Shown piece after piece: positions 15,782 through 24,381 of a DNA stretch of 47,492 nucleotides. The DNA is from Opitutus sp. GAS368. Lineage in GTDB: Bacteria; Verrucomicrobiota; Verrucomicrobiia; Opitutales; Opitutaceae. The position numbers and the translations under genes were made by a program. How positions within the stretch are numbered: position 1 is the stretch's first letter; every line of letters starts with the position of its first letter. Where the stretch lies: the NCBI GenBank assembly GCA_945874455.1, contig CAMCHO010000010.1, positions 1-47,492 on the forward strand, read 5' to 3'. The notes under the pieces were generated by a model. That model did not search any database and had not been told where the DNA came from. It was given only the letters and a program-made list of their open reading frames with translations.

Positions 15782-16902
15782 GCTATCTCGCAGACTACGA
15801 GAATTTTTTCGGCCCGTTGCGCGTGTTTCGCTCGCAGACTTTTCGCACGGTGGGCGCGGCCGTGACGGCAGCGCTGATCGGATTTCTCATTGGGCCGTGG
15901 TTGATCGCGAAACTGCGGAAACTGAAATTTGGACAGCATTATGATGATGATCGGACGGGGGACCTCGCCGCGCGTTTCGACAAAAAGAACACGCCCACAA
16001 TGGGTGGTCTGCTTATATTTGCCGCGGTATTTTTCAGTTCGTTCCTGTGGGCCGCTCCGAATATCTGGGTCGTCATCGCACTCTTTGTTTACACGGCTCT
16101 GACCGCCGTGGGTTTCCGTGACGATTGGCTCAAGGTGGTCCGGAAGAATCGCCACGGCATTTCCTCGCGGGAGAAAATTTTCTGGCAGACGCTGGTTACG
16201 GTTCTCGCGCTCGCGGCGCTCCTGTGGCATCCGGCGAGCACGGACAAGATTCGCGAGCTATGGGTGCCGTTTGTGAAATATCCGGTGCTCACGTTCTCTG
16301 GGCTGCTGGGTCTGCCCGCGTTGTTTGTTTTCATTTACCTCTGGCTCGTGGGCTTCAGCAACGCGATCAACCTCACCGACGGTCTCGACGGCCTGGCGAT
16401 CGGCTGCACGATTTCGGTCACCCTAGTGTATGGAATTCTGGCCTACATCGCCGGCAACGTCATTTTGTCGGAGTACCTCTTGGTCCCCTACGTCGCAGGG
16501 GCGGGTGAGCTCACTGTCGTCTGCGGAGCGATCGTCGGGGCGGGTTTGGCGTTCCTGTGGTACAACTGTTATCCCGCCGAACTGTTCATGGGTGACACGG
16601 GCTCACTCGCCCTCGGCGGACTGATTGGTATCATGGCGTTTATGGTGCAGCAGCCGCTGACACTGGTCATTGTCGGAGGGGTGTTCGTTTGGGAAGCGGT
16701 TTCGGTTATCATTCAGGTGGCGGTCTTCAAATACACCAAGCGGCGCAGTCCGACCGGTGAGGGCCGGCGGTTTTTCCTGATGGCGCCGATCCATCACCAT
16801 TATCAAAAGCAAGGCTGGCCCGAGACGAAGGTGGTCATGCGTTTTTGGATACTATCGCTGATTTGCGCGCTCGCCGGCCTCGGCACGCTGAAACTCCGTT
16901 GA
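15775..16902 (+). CDS. mraY: Phospho-N-acetylmuramoyl-pentapeptide transferase MraY
   Basis: MraY transfers phospho-MurNAc-pentapeptide to undecaprenyl phosphate, making lipid I in the inner membrane. The 375-residue protein has about ten membrane helices and the signature residues: KKNTPTMGGLLI, the Asp pair in GFRDDWLK, NAINLTDGLDGLA, FMGDTGSLALGG and the cytoplasmic HHHYQKQGWPETKVVMRFW. The length is normal. It begins inside the end of murF. Instead of murD, the usual next gene, a short gap and a LysM gene follow. Confidence 0.97.
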   Translation: MLSYLADYENFFGPLRVFRSQTFRTVGAAVTAALIGFLIGPWLIAKLRKLKFGQHYDDDRTGDLAARFDKKNTPTMGGLLIFAAVFFSSFLWAAPNIWVVIALFVYTALTAVGFRDDWLKVVRKNRHGISSREKIFWQTLVTVLALAALLWHPASTDKIRELWVPFVKYPVLTFSGLLGLPALFVFIYLWLVGFSNAINLTDGLDGLAIGCTISVTLVYGILAYIAGNVILSEYLLVPYVAGAGELTVVCGAIVGAGLAFLWYNCYPAELFMGDTGSLALGGLIGIMAFMVQQPLTLVIVGGVFVWEAVSVIIQVAVFKYTKRRSPTGEGRRFFLMAPIHHHYQKQGWPETKVVMRFWILSLICALAGLGTLKLR

Positions 16903-16904
16903 GC

Positions 16905-17066
16905 ATGGACGATCCCGCCAAACCTTTTCGTCTTCACGCTGCGGGCGCAGCGCGGGTGAACCGCGCGGCGCCGGACGGGACCCGTTTTATCGGTCGGAAG
17001 GAAGACTCGTCCGTCGGTCGTCCGAGCACCCCGATTGAAGTAGCTTTCACCTTTCCCAGTCTTTAG
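16905..17066 (+). CDS. Short ORF after mraY, doubtful
   Basis: A 53-codon frame starts with ATG 2 nt after the mraY stop and ends with TAG 21 bp before the LysM gene. The peptide (MDDPAKPFRLHAAG at its start) has no signal, helix or family feature I recognise. Position and tight spacing favour translation; the lack of motifs and the small size argue against. It shows no resemblance to MurD, whose gene normally lies here. Confidence 0.25.
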   Translation: MDDPAKPFRLHAAGAARVNRAAPDGTRFIGRKEDSSVGRPSTPIEVAFTFPSL

Positions 17067-17087
17067 AGCTCACCCAATATTCCTCCT

Positions 17088-17999
17088 ATGAAAATCCTGA
17101 AAATTTTCGGCATCGTCGTGGGTATCCACGTATTTGCCCTCGTTCTCATTTTTGCCAACCCCGGCTGCAGTTCATCATCCAAGCCGGTGCCGGCTCCGGC
17201 CGATACCGTGGCGAAGACTGAGCCCGCACCGCTCATCTCGGTGCCCACGACGTCGCCGGGCCTGACGGTGGACGCGCCGCCGCCGCCGATCGCCTTCAAC
17301 GCTGACGCCGCGGCGACGCCGGTTGCGAGCGGTGGAGTGCGTTTCACGCCGACCCGGCCCAATACCCCGGCCGCGTCGACGTTGCTGGCCGAGCCGGTCA
17401 AGGATGTGACGCCGATGACGACCTACACCGTCAAATCCGGCGACAGTCTTTGGAGTATCGCGAACAAGAACAAACTCAGCTTTCAAGAACTCGCCTTGGC
17501 CAACAACCTGAAGAGCAACGCGGCACTGCAGCCCGGACAGAAACTGATTATTCCTGGTGTGTCGCTCGGGCGCTCGTCGGCCCCCGTGCCCGCAGCGGAA
17601 TCGGCCAATGGAAAATCCGCCGCCGCAGCGACACCGAAGTCCTCAGGTAGTGGAATGAAGCATACGGTAAAGTCCGGTGAGTCGCTCAGCATGATTGCCC
17701 AAAAATATGGTGTCCGGCAGCGCGATATCGCCATCGCGAACAACATTACTGATCCCCTGAAACTCGCGGCAGGAAAAGAGATCATCATCCCTGGTTGGGA
17801 TGGTGCGACGGGCAAAGGAGCTGCCAAGTCGTCGGGTGCTGCGCCCGCGCCGAAGGCCCCGGTCGAGAGCAAGCCGCTCTTCGCAACCCCGCAGCTGGAT
17901 CAGCCGGCTCCGGTGATCAGCGCCCAGCCACCTACCCCCGCTTCAGGCGAGGTACCGGTGATCCGGGTGGATGAAACTCCCGCGCCCAAGAAACCGTAA
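17088..17999 (+). CDS. Exported protein with two LysM domains, in the dcw cluster
   Basis: The 303-residue protein begins with a signal or anchor helix (about residues 5-24) ending at NPGCSSSS. That may be a non-canonical lipoprotein site, since the cysteine lacks the usual L-x-x pattern. A Pro/Ala-rich linker follows, then LysM 1 (about 112-157, YTVKSGDSLWSIA to KLIIPG), a second linker, LysM 2 (about 191-236, HTVKSGESLSMIA to EIIIPG) and a Pro-rich tail. LysM domains bind the GlcNAc backbone of peptidoglycan. There is no peptidase domain. Its place between mraY and ftsW suggests it works at the growing septal wall, perhaps as an adaptor; this role is inferred. Confidence 0.9.
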   Translation: MKILKIFGIVVGIHVFALVLIFANPGCSSSSKPVPAPADTVAKTEPAPLISVPTTSPGLTVDAPPPPIAFNADAAATPVASGGVRFTPTRPNTPAASTLLAEPVKDVTPMTTYTVKSGDSLWSIANKNKLSFQELALANNLKSNAALQPGQKLIIPGVSLGRSSAPVPAAESANGKSAAAATPKSSGSGMKHTVKSGESLSMIAQKYGVRQRDIAIANNITDPLKLAAGKEIIIPGWDGATGKGAAKSSGAAPAPKAPVESKPLFATPQLDQPAPVISAQPPTPASGEVPVIRVDETPAPKKP

Positions 18000-18022
18000 T
18001 CGTTGCGTCCGTCGGAAACGCT

Positions 18023-19186
18023 ATGGCTCACGATCGGTTCGCTGACAGGCCCCGTGCTTGGTTCCTCATGAACCCCGCGACGATCATCGTCGTGTGCGCC
18101 CTCGGACTGACGAGTCTGGGCCTGTCGATTTTGTTTAGCGCGAGCGCGTCGTTTAAGACGAAGCAGGGCGTGGAGGTGCCGTATCAGTATCTTCAAAAAC
18201 AGCTGGTGGGTGTCGCCGCCGCGGCGTTGATCTGTTTCATCGCGAGCCGGATCAACCTCGATTATCTGAGACGCTATGCGTGGTGGATCGGCGGGGTGCT
18301 GCTCGTGCTGTTGGTTTTGGTGCTCATTCCGCATATTGGTCTCGCCGTGAAAGGCAGTCGACGATGGCTCGGCTATGGATCGGCGCGTCTGCAGGTCTCC
18401 GAGTTTGCCAAGTTTGGTCTGATTTTCTGTCTCGCGCACTATCTTGCGCTGAACCAAACGCGCATCGGTGAATTCAAACGGGGGTTCGTGCTGCCCTTAG
18501 CGATCATTGGTAGCTTCGCGGGCCTGGTTGTGTTGGAGCCGGATTTTGGCACAGCGGCTCTGATGGTCGCGGTGGGCCTGCTGCTCCTCTTCCTTGCCGG
18601 GGCGAAATGGCGATACACGGTGCCGACGATCGCGTTGGTCGTGGGGGCGTTTGCCGTGCTCGTGGTGAACAATCCCAATCGGCTGCGCCGCCTGACGGAA
18701 TTTCTGAGCGAGGAAAAATCCTACCAACTGCGGCAGGCGCTCGCCGCCTTCGCGGCGGGTGGTATGGAGGGCACGGGACTTGGCCAGGGGCGGCAGCAAC
18801 TGAGTTACCTCCCGGAGGCGCACACGGATTTTATTTTCTCTATTATCGGCGAAGAGCTCGGGCTTTGGTTCACGATTGGAGTGGTGGTCGTGTTTACCGT
18901 GATGTTCATCGCGGGGATCGTCCATCTGCGGCGGGCGCCGAACCTCTTTCATTTTCTGCTCGTGACTGGCTGTTTGTTGATGATCTGCCTCCAGGCGGTC
19001 ATCAATCTCGGCGTGGTCACCGGGATCTTTCCGACCAAGGGCATCTCGCTACCGTTTATCAGTGCCGGGTTGTCTAATCTGCTGCTCATGGGATTGCTCC
19101 TGGGGATTCTGCTGAACACGCAACGCACGTGGGCGCGCGTGGCTTTGCCCGATGATGCACGCGCGATGCGGGAGGTCATGGCATGA
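18023..19186 (+). CDS. ftsW: SEDS peptidoglycan glycosyltransferase FtsW
   Basis: FtsW polymerises lipid II into septal glycan strands together with FtsI. The 387-residue protein has about ten membrane helices and the SEDS signatures: VKGSRRWLGYG, LEPDFGTAAL, GGMEGTGLGQGRQQ, PEAHTDFIFSIIGEE (with the catalytic-type Asp) and PTKGISLPFISAGLSNLL. An ATG at 18023 is used; ATG 18068 just before the first helix is possible. It starts 23 bp after the LysM gene, and its stop overlaps the murG ATG (ATGA). Choosing FtsW over RodA rests on the cluster context. Confidence 0.95.
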   Translation: MAHDRFADRPRAWFLMNPATIIVVCALGLTSLGLSILFSASASFKTKQGVEVPYQYLQKQLVGVAAAALICFIASRINLDYLRRYAWWIGGVLLVLLVLVLIPHIGLAVKGSRRWLGYGSARLQVSEFAKFGLIFCLAHYLALNQTRIGEFKRGFVLPLAIIGSFAGLVVLEPDFGTAALMVAVGLLLLFLAGAKWRYTVPTIALVVGAFAVLVVNNPNRLRRLTEFLSEEKSYQLRQALAAFAAGGMEGTGLGQGRQQLSYLPEAHTDFIFSIIGEELGLWFTIGVVVVFTVMFIAGIVHLRRAPNLFHFLLVTGCLLMICLQAVINLGVVTGIFPTKGISLPFISAGLSNLLLMGLLLGILLNTQRTWARVALPDDARAMREVMA

Positions 19187-20310
19187 GGAAATACCTGATC
19201 TCTTGCGGTGGCACGGGTGGTCATCTCTCGCCGGGCATTGCGCTCGCCGAAGGCTTGGCGGCGCGTGGGCACGAAGCCGTGCTGCTCGTCAGTCAGAAGA
19301 AAGTGGATTCACGTTTGCTGGAAAAATATCCGCACCTGCGCTTCGAGCGCCTGCCGGGCACCGGTTTCTCGCTCCAGCCGCTGCAGCTCTTAAAATGTAT
19401 CTGGTCGCAAGCGCGCGCGTTTTTGCAGTGCGTGCGGCTCGTGCGGGCGTGGCGTCCCGTGGGCTTAGTCGGCTTCGGCGGGTTCACGTCGACCCCGGTC
19501 GTCTTGGCCGGCCGGTTGCTCGGCGTACCTGTGGCCTTGCACGAATCCAATCGGGTGCCGGGTCTGGCGATTCGCGCGCTCGGGCGTTTTGCGCGACGCG
19601 TTTATCTTCCGCCTGGCATCACTCTCCCGGGTATTCGTGGGGCCGCCACGCGCCACCTCGGCTTGCCGGTGCGTCGAGAATTTGTCCGCCAGTCACCCGA
19701 GGCGGCGCGCGTCGAGCTGGGGTTGGATCCCCGGCAAAAGGTCCTCGTCGTCCTCGGCGGCAGTCAGGGCTCCGGTGTACTCAATGACTGGATGCGTACC
19801 GAACTCGCATCCTTGGCGGGCGCAGGCGTGCAAGTTTACGGAGTCACTGGATTGGGTAAGGGGTCGGAGGGCGTGACGATGCTGTCATCAAAGCTTGGCG
19901 TGCCCGTGCGGACGGAATCGGTGGTTTTCAGCGACCGTGTCGCCCAACTCCTTTCCGCCGCTGATCTCGTCGTTTCCCGGGCGGGAGCGGGGACGCTCGC
20001 CGAACTGATTCGCTGTGAAACCCCGGCCATCCTCGTCCCGTTCCCGGAGGCGGCCGATGATCACCAACGGGCCAACGCCGCTTACTTCGCCTCTCAGGGC
20101 GGTGGCATTGTCGTCGAGCAAACGCGCCGCGAGAACCTGACGGCCGAGGTGCTCCGGATTATTTTCAACGAAGAACGGATGCGGGAGTTTCGGTCCAACC
20201 TCCAGCGTTTGGGGCGCACGGACGCGCTGGAATTGATGTTGAATGATCTCGAGCAGCTGACCGCGGCTTCTCCCTCTGCCGCGCGGAACTCCCGGCACGC
20301 CTCCGCATGA
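19183..20310 (+). CDS. murG: UDP-GlcNAc:lipid I GlcNAc-transferase MurG
   Basis: MurG adds GlcNAc to lipid I to give lipid II on the inner face of the membrane. The 375-residue GT28 enzyme has the N-terminal SCGGTGGHLSPGIALAEGL, GFGGFTSTPVVLAG, HESNRVPG, the second-domain GGSQGSGVLNDWM, SRAGAGTLAELI and PFPEAADDHQRANA. Its start overlaps ftsW and its stop overlaps murB by 4 nt each. In many bacteria murC lies between murG and murB; here there is no room for it. Confidence 0.96.
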   Translation: MRKYLISCGGTGGHLSPGIALAEGLAARGHEAVLLVSQKKVDSRLLEKYPHLRFERLPGTGFSLQPLQLLKCIWSQARAFLQCVRLVRAWRPVGLVGFGGFTSTPVVLAGRLLGVPVALHESNRVPGLAIRALGRFARRVYLPPGITLPGIRGAATRHLGLPVRREFVRQSPEAARVELGLDPRQKVLVVLGGSQGSGVLNDWMRTELASLAGAGVQVYGVTGLGKGSEGVTMLSSKLGVPVRTESVVFSDRVAQLLSAADLVVSRAGAGTLAELIRCETPAILVPFPEAADDHQRANAAYFASQGGGIVVEQTRRENLTAEVLRIIFNEERMREFRSNLQRLGRTDALELMLNDLEQLTAASPSAARNSRHASA

Positions 20311-21290
20311 AAGCTGAGCCACAAGTCCCGAACGTCGACGAAGGGAAGCCGGTGGGCGGATGGTCTGAATTTTTCGAGGCCGTGAAGCCCTTGGTCTCGG
20401 CGGCGACGAAGATTGTCCACGAGGAACGCCTCGGGACTAAGACGACGATGCGCGTGGGCGGTGCCGCGCGGATTTATGCCGAGCCAGCCTCGGTCGCCGA
20501 TCTTCAGGTGCTGCTGCGCGAAGCCCGGGCTTGGGGTGGCGCAGTGCTCATGCTCGGGCGAGGTTCGAACGTCATCGTGCCGGACGAGGGTGTGAACGGA
20601 TTGGTGGTGTCGCTCGCTCATCAGGCGTGGTCGAGTTTTGAACCCCGCGAGGACGGACGGGTGGCTGTCGGAGCCGGGTTGCGGTTGAAAAATTTATGCG
20701 GGCTCGCGGCCAAAGCGGGGCTGGTGGGCTTTGAGTTCCTCGAAGGTATTCCCGGCAATATCGGGGGCGCGCTCCGCATGAACGCCGGGGCGATGGGTGC
20801 GTGGATGTTCGATGTCGTGGAGGACGTGCAGCTCATGACGAGAGGGGGCGAGGTCCGGACGCTCACGAAGGCGGCGATGCACGTCGGCTATCGCCATTGT
20901 GAGGAGTTGCATCAAGGGATCGCGTTGGGCGCCCTGCTGCGACCGGCGACGCGGTCGGACGCGGAGACCGTAAAGCGTCAGATGGATGCTTACTCTCGCA
21001 AGCGGCACGAGTCGCAACCGCGCGAGCCGAGCGCGGGCTGCATTTTTAAGAATCCACCGGGAAATTCTGCTGGTCGACTCATCGATGAGAGCGGCTTGAA
21101 GGGCGTGCGCGTGGGCGACGCCGAGGTCTCACCGACGCACGCGAATTTCATCGTGAACCGGGGGAGCGCGACCGCCGCCGATGTGATCGCGCTTGTGCGG
21201 CGAGTGCGCGCCCGAGTGCGGGAGGTCAAGGGCGTGGACCTTGAACCCGAGGTGTTGCTATACGGCAAAGAATGGAAAGACGTTTTATGA
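20307..21290 (+). CDS. murB: UDP-N-acetylenolpyruvoylglucosamine reductase MurB (type II)
   Basis: MurB reduces the enolpyruvyl group to lactyl, giving UDP-MurNAc, using FAD and NADPH. The 327-residue protein has TTMRVGGAARIYAEP, LGRGSNVIVPDEGVNGLVV, EFLEGIPGNIGGALRMNAGA, SAGCIFKNPPGNSAGRLID and the end EVSPTHANFIVNRG. The short form of the last domain indicates a type II enzyme. The usual catalytic Ser in the SAGSxFKNP block is Cys here (residue 245). The start overlaps murG by 4 nt and the stop overlaps ddl by 4 nt. Confidence 0.95.
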   Translation: MKAEPQVPNVDEGKPVGGWSEFFEAVKPLVSAATKIVHEERLGTKTTMRVGGAARIYAEPASVADLQVLLREARAWGGAVLMLGRGSNVIVPDEGVNGLVVSLAHQAWSSFEPREDGRVAVGAGLRLKNLCGLAAKAGLVGFEFLEGIPGNIGGALRMNAGAMGAWMFDVVEDVQLMTRGGEVRTLTKAAMHVGYRHCEELHQGIALGALLRPATRSDAETVKRQMDAYSRKRHESQPREPSAGCIFKNPPGNSAGRLIDESGLKGVRVGDAEVSPTHANFIVNRGSATAADVIALVRRVRARVREVKGVDLEPEVLLYGKEWKDVL

Positions 21291-22228
21291 GCCTACCGTT
21301 ACCGATCATCGCTGTGTTTGCCGGAGGCAGTTCCGCCGAACGAGACGTTTCACTGGGTTCGGGGAAAGCCTCCGCCCTCGCGTTGGCGCGCTCGTATCCG
21401 ACTCGCTTGTTCGAGTTGAATACCGACGCGCTGCCTGCGGGGCTCGACCCGCAACGGCATGTGGTGTTTTCGACCCTCCACGGAACCTTTGGTGAGGATG
21501 GCGGGATGCAACAGCTGCTCGATGCGGCGGGCGTGACCTACGCTGGGTGTGACGCCGCGAGCAGTGCGTTGACCATGGACAAGACGCGCACGAAGGCAGC
21601 AGCCGCCGAGCGGGGCGTGCGCGTGGCGGATGCTTGTGGCTTCATGGCGACGGAAAAACCGACCGCAGAAACGGTGGTGGCGAAACTCGGCGAGAACGTC
21701 GTCGTGAAACCGAATAATGAAGGCAGCAGTTTCGGGTTGAGTGTCATCACCGGCCGGGCGGCGCTGGCTGAGAAGCTCGCCGCGATCACGAGCGGTTCGT
21801 GGCTCATCGAGCGGCGGATCGTCGGTCGTGAACTGTCGGTGGGGGTCCTCGGGGGCAAGGCGATGGGGATCGTGGAAATTCGGCCCAAGTCCGGCGTCTA
21901 CGATTACACGAGCAAATACACCAAGGGCCTCACGGAGTATTTTGCGCCGGCGCCGCTCGACGCGGCGACCACCGCGCGGGTGCAGACGGCAGCGGAGGCC
22001 GCCTTCGCGGCGTGTGGCTGTCGCGATTATGCGCGGGTTGATTTTATTCTACCTGAGCAAGGCGACGCGTTTTTACTGGAAATCAATACACTGCCCGGCA
22101 TGAAAGAGACGAGCTTGTTGCCGATGAGTGCGCGGTGCGTGGGGATGGATTTTACGGGATTGGTTCGGGAGCTGGTGCGACCTGCGCTGCTGCGTTTTCA
22201 ATCGGCGGTGTCTGCTCAAAAATCGTGA
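21287..22228 (+). CDS. ddl: D-alanine--D-alanine ligase
   Basis: Ddl makes D-Ala-D-Ala for MurF. From ATG 21287, which overlaps the murB stop (ATGA), it has 313 residues. It is an ATP-grasp enzyme with IIAVFAGGSSAERDVSL, STLHGTFGEDGGMQQLLD, SALTMDKTRTK, VVVKPNNEGSSFGLSV, ELSVGVLGGKAMGIVEI, YARVDFILPE and LLEINTLPGMKETSLLP. The last two blocks hold the metal ligands and substrate loop. A TTG/ATG five codons earlier (21272) is in frame but deep in murB. ftsQ begins at a GTG overlapping its stop. Confidence 0.96.
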   Translation: MSLPLPIIAVFAGGSSAERDVSLGSGKASALALARSYPTRLFELNTDALPAGLDPQRHVVFSTLHGTFGEDGGMQQLLDAAGVTYAGCDAASSALTMDKTRTKAAAAERGVRVADACGFMATEKPTAETVVAKLGENVVVKPNNEGSSFGLSVITGRAALAEKLAAITSGSWLIERRIVGRELSVGVLGGKAMGIVEIRPKSGVYDYTSKYTKGLTEYFAPAPLDAATTARVQTAAEAAFAACGCRDYARVDFILPEQGDAFLLEINTLPGMKETSLLPMSARCVGMDFTGLVRELVRPALLRFQSAVSAQKS

Positions 22229-23160
22229 GTAAAGATCTACACATCGCCCCCACGGCCCGCAGCTGGAGAGAAATTCCCCAGCCGGTGAAACCGCGCGCGA
22301 TGTCGCGCGAGGGCAAGTGGCGGCGGATGACCTCGGTCTTGCGCGCCATGGGTGCGACCCTGGTGGTGGGCGGGGTTGCGTGGGGCCTGTGGGAAGTCAC
22401 GCGTACCTTGCAGGAAACTCCGCGGAAAATGCCTGAGGCCGCGCGCGCGGTGGCGATCAAGCAGCTCGAGCTGCGCACCGACGGGGTCTTGGACAACGCG
22501 TGGCTCGCCCGCACGCTGGCGCTGCCGAAGGCGGTCTCTCTGATGGAGCTCGATTTGCAATCGCTGCGCCTGAGGCTCATGGCCAGCGGGCAGGTCAATG
22601 CGGCGACTCTGACAAAAAATTTCCCTGACACGCTCAAGGTACAGGTCGGGGAGCGTTCGCCCGTGGCACGGGTGATGGCCAACTGGCGGGGCGAATCGCG
22701 GGCGCTCGTCGTCGCGCGAGATGGTGTGGTGTTCGAGGGCGTCGGCTATGGGGCCGCCATGCTCGCGACGCTGCCGTGGCTTGACGGCGTTAAGCTCACG
22801 CGTACGGCGGACCACTACCAGCCGGTTGAAAACATGGGGCTGGTGGCCGAGCTGTTGGCCCGCGCACGGCTGGATGCGGAGCATCTTTACCAGACGTGGC
22901 AGGTCGTTTCCTTGGCGCGGCTGGAGTCCGACGGCGCGATTGAGGTCCGCACCAAGCCGGGCACGACGGTGGTGTTTGGGGTGAACGGAGATTTTCTCCA
23001 GCAGTTGGCCAAACTTGACTACCAGTGGGAAGCATTGGCGACGGCACCCAACCCTCCGCGAAAAATCGATCTTTCGCTAGGGCGCGAAGTCTCCGTCTCT
23101 TTTCAGCCCTTGCCAAACTTCAACCTTGTTCCGCATTCCCTGCTTAAAACGAAACTGTGA
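22225..23160 (+). CDS. ftsQ: Cell division protein FtsQ
   Basis: A 311-residue bitopic protein starting at GTG 22225, which overlaps the ddl stop (GTGA). It has a basic cytoplasmic tail, a membrane helix around VLRAMGATLVVGGVAWGLW, a POTRA-like region (about residues 75-140 with FPDTLKVQVGERSPVARV) and a C-terminal FtsQ domain. FtsQ scaffolds the divisome through FtsL/FtsB. Sequence conservation is low; the POTRA block and the position between ddl and ftsA support the name. The frame extends upstream into ddl, but those codons are not needed. Its stop overlaps the ftsA GTG. Confidence 0.88.
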   Translation: MSKDLHIAPTARSWREIPQPVKPRAMSREGKWRRMTSVLRAMGATLVVGGVAWGLWEVTRTLQETPRKMPEAARAVAIKQLELRTDGVLDNAWLARTLALPKAVSLMELDLQSLRLRLMASGQVNAATLTKNFPDTLKVQVGERSPVARVMANWRGESRALVVARDGVVFEGVGYGAAMLATLPWLDGVKLTRTADHYQPVENMGLVAELLARARLDAEHLYQTWQVVSLARLESDGAIEVRTKPGTTVVFGVNGDFLQQLAKLDYQWEALATAPNPPRKIDLSLGREVSVSFQPLPNFNLVPHSLLKTKL

Positions 23161-24371
23161 GCTCACGCCCCACCTTCCTCGGTGCCGTTGAAATCGGTAC
23201 CTCCAAAATCAGTGTCTTGGTTGGCGAATACACCGGGCGCGAGCTCGCGATCATCGGCTGCGGGGAGTGTTCCTCGCGCGGGGTCATCAAGGGCGGTGTC
23301 GTCGATTACAAGGCGGCCAGCGAATGCACCCACAGCGCCCTCGAGCAGGCGGAGCGGGACGCCGGCGAGCGCATCGACCACGTGTTTCTCGCCCAGACCG
23401 GTGGGCATCTGGAGGGTTTCTACAACGAGGCGACGGTGACCGTGAAGGCGCTGGATAATATGATCGATGCGGGCGACATCCGCACCGTGTGCGACCTCGC
23501 GAAGTCGAAGGAGCTCCCGACGGGACGGGCAGTCGTGCATCACATCCGCCGACCGTTTCGCGTTGATGGTAGCTTGGTTTCCTCCATGCCGGAAAATATC
23601 GGCGGCCAGCGGCTCGAGGTCGGCTACTGGACCGTCCACGGCCAGGAGCAGCGGCTCGCGGACAACATTCACGTCATCCGTGGATTTAATTTAGAGGTGC
23701 GCGAGCTCGTCTTGGCGAGTCTCGCCGCGGGTCACATGGTCACGACGCCCGAGGAGCGGCGGCACGGGGTGCTCGTGCTCGACATCGGTGCCGGGACGAC
23801 CGACTACGTGCTCTATCGCGATGGGGCTCCGCATACGACCGGAGTCGTGCCCGTCGGGGGGACGCACCTCACGAACGATCTCAGCATTGGCTTGCGCCTG
23901 ACGGACGGCCAGGCGGAGAAGCTGAAGCTCCGCTTCGGCCGTGCGAGCGTGACGACGAAAGACAAAGCGACGAAGGTCATGCTCGACGGTAATTTTGCGA
24001 TCGGCGACCGCCAGTTTCCGCAGCAGGCCATCGAGCAGATCACGGCAGCGCGCACGTGGGAACTCCTCGAGGTGGTGAAGAAAAAACTGGGCAACGCGTT
24101 CAGTCCCGAGACTTGTGCCGCCGGGGTAGTGTTGACCGGTGGCACGGCGAAACTCGCCGGCATCGCTGACGTGGCCGCGAAAGTATTCGGCGTCTCGGCG
24201 CATCTTGGCGAAGCGCCCACTTGGGTGAGCGAAAATCTCCGCGATCCGGCTTACCATACGAGTCTTGGTCTCCTCTACTACGGAGTCAGCTCGCAGGCGG
24301 ACAAGTCCCCGCCGATCCGCCGCGTAGGCGGATTCATCGACGGCGTGAAACGCCTTTTCGCCAATTCCTGA
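23157..24371 (+). CDS. ftsA: Cell division protein FtsA
   Basis: FtsA is the actin-like membrane tether of the Z-ring. The 404-residue protein shows the phosphate-1 block AVEIGTSKISVLVGE, the SHS2 insertion, the phosphate-2 block LVLDIGAGTTDYVLYRDG, VPVGGTHLTNDL and VVLTGGTAKLAGI. It ends with an amphipathic membrane-targeting helix GGFIDGVKRLFANS, as in typical FtsA. It starts at a GTG overlapping the ftsQ stop and lies 10 bp before ftsZ. Confidence 0.96.
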   Translation: MSSRPTFLGAVEIGTSKISVLVGEYTGRELAIIGCGECSSRGVIKGGVVDYKAASECTHSALEQAERDAGERIDHVFLAQTGGHLEGFYNEATVTVKALDNMIDAGDIRTVCDLAKSKELPTGRAVVHHIRRPFRVDGSLVSSMPENIGGQRLEVGYWTVHGQEQRLADNIHVIRGFNLEVRELVLASLAAGHMVTTPEERRHGVLVLDIGAGTTDYVLYRDGAPHTTGVVPVGGTHLTNDLSIGLRLTDGQAEKLKLRFGRASVTTKDKATKVMLDGNFAIGDRQFPQQAIEQITAARTWELLEVVKKKLGNAFSPETCAAGVVLTGGTAKLAGIADVAAKVFGVSAHLGEAPTWVSENLRDPAYHTSLGLLYYGVSSQADKSPPIRRVGGFIDGVKRLFANS

Positions 24372-24381
24372 GCCGCTCGCC

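Noticed and set aside
16905-17066. Idea that the short ORF after mraY is a murD remnant
   Set aside because: It has no P-loop, no Mur ligase motif and no resemblance to any part of MurD.
22135-22224. Upstream extension of ftsQ
   Set aside because: It lies entirely inside ddl; the GTG overlapping the ddl stop gives a normal FtsQ and fits the overlap pattern.
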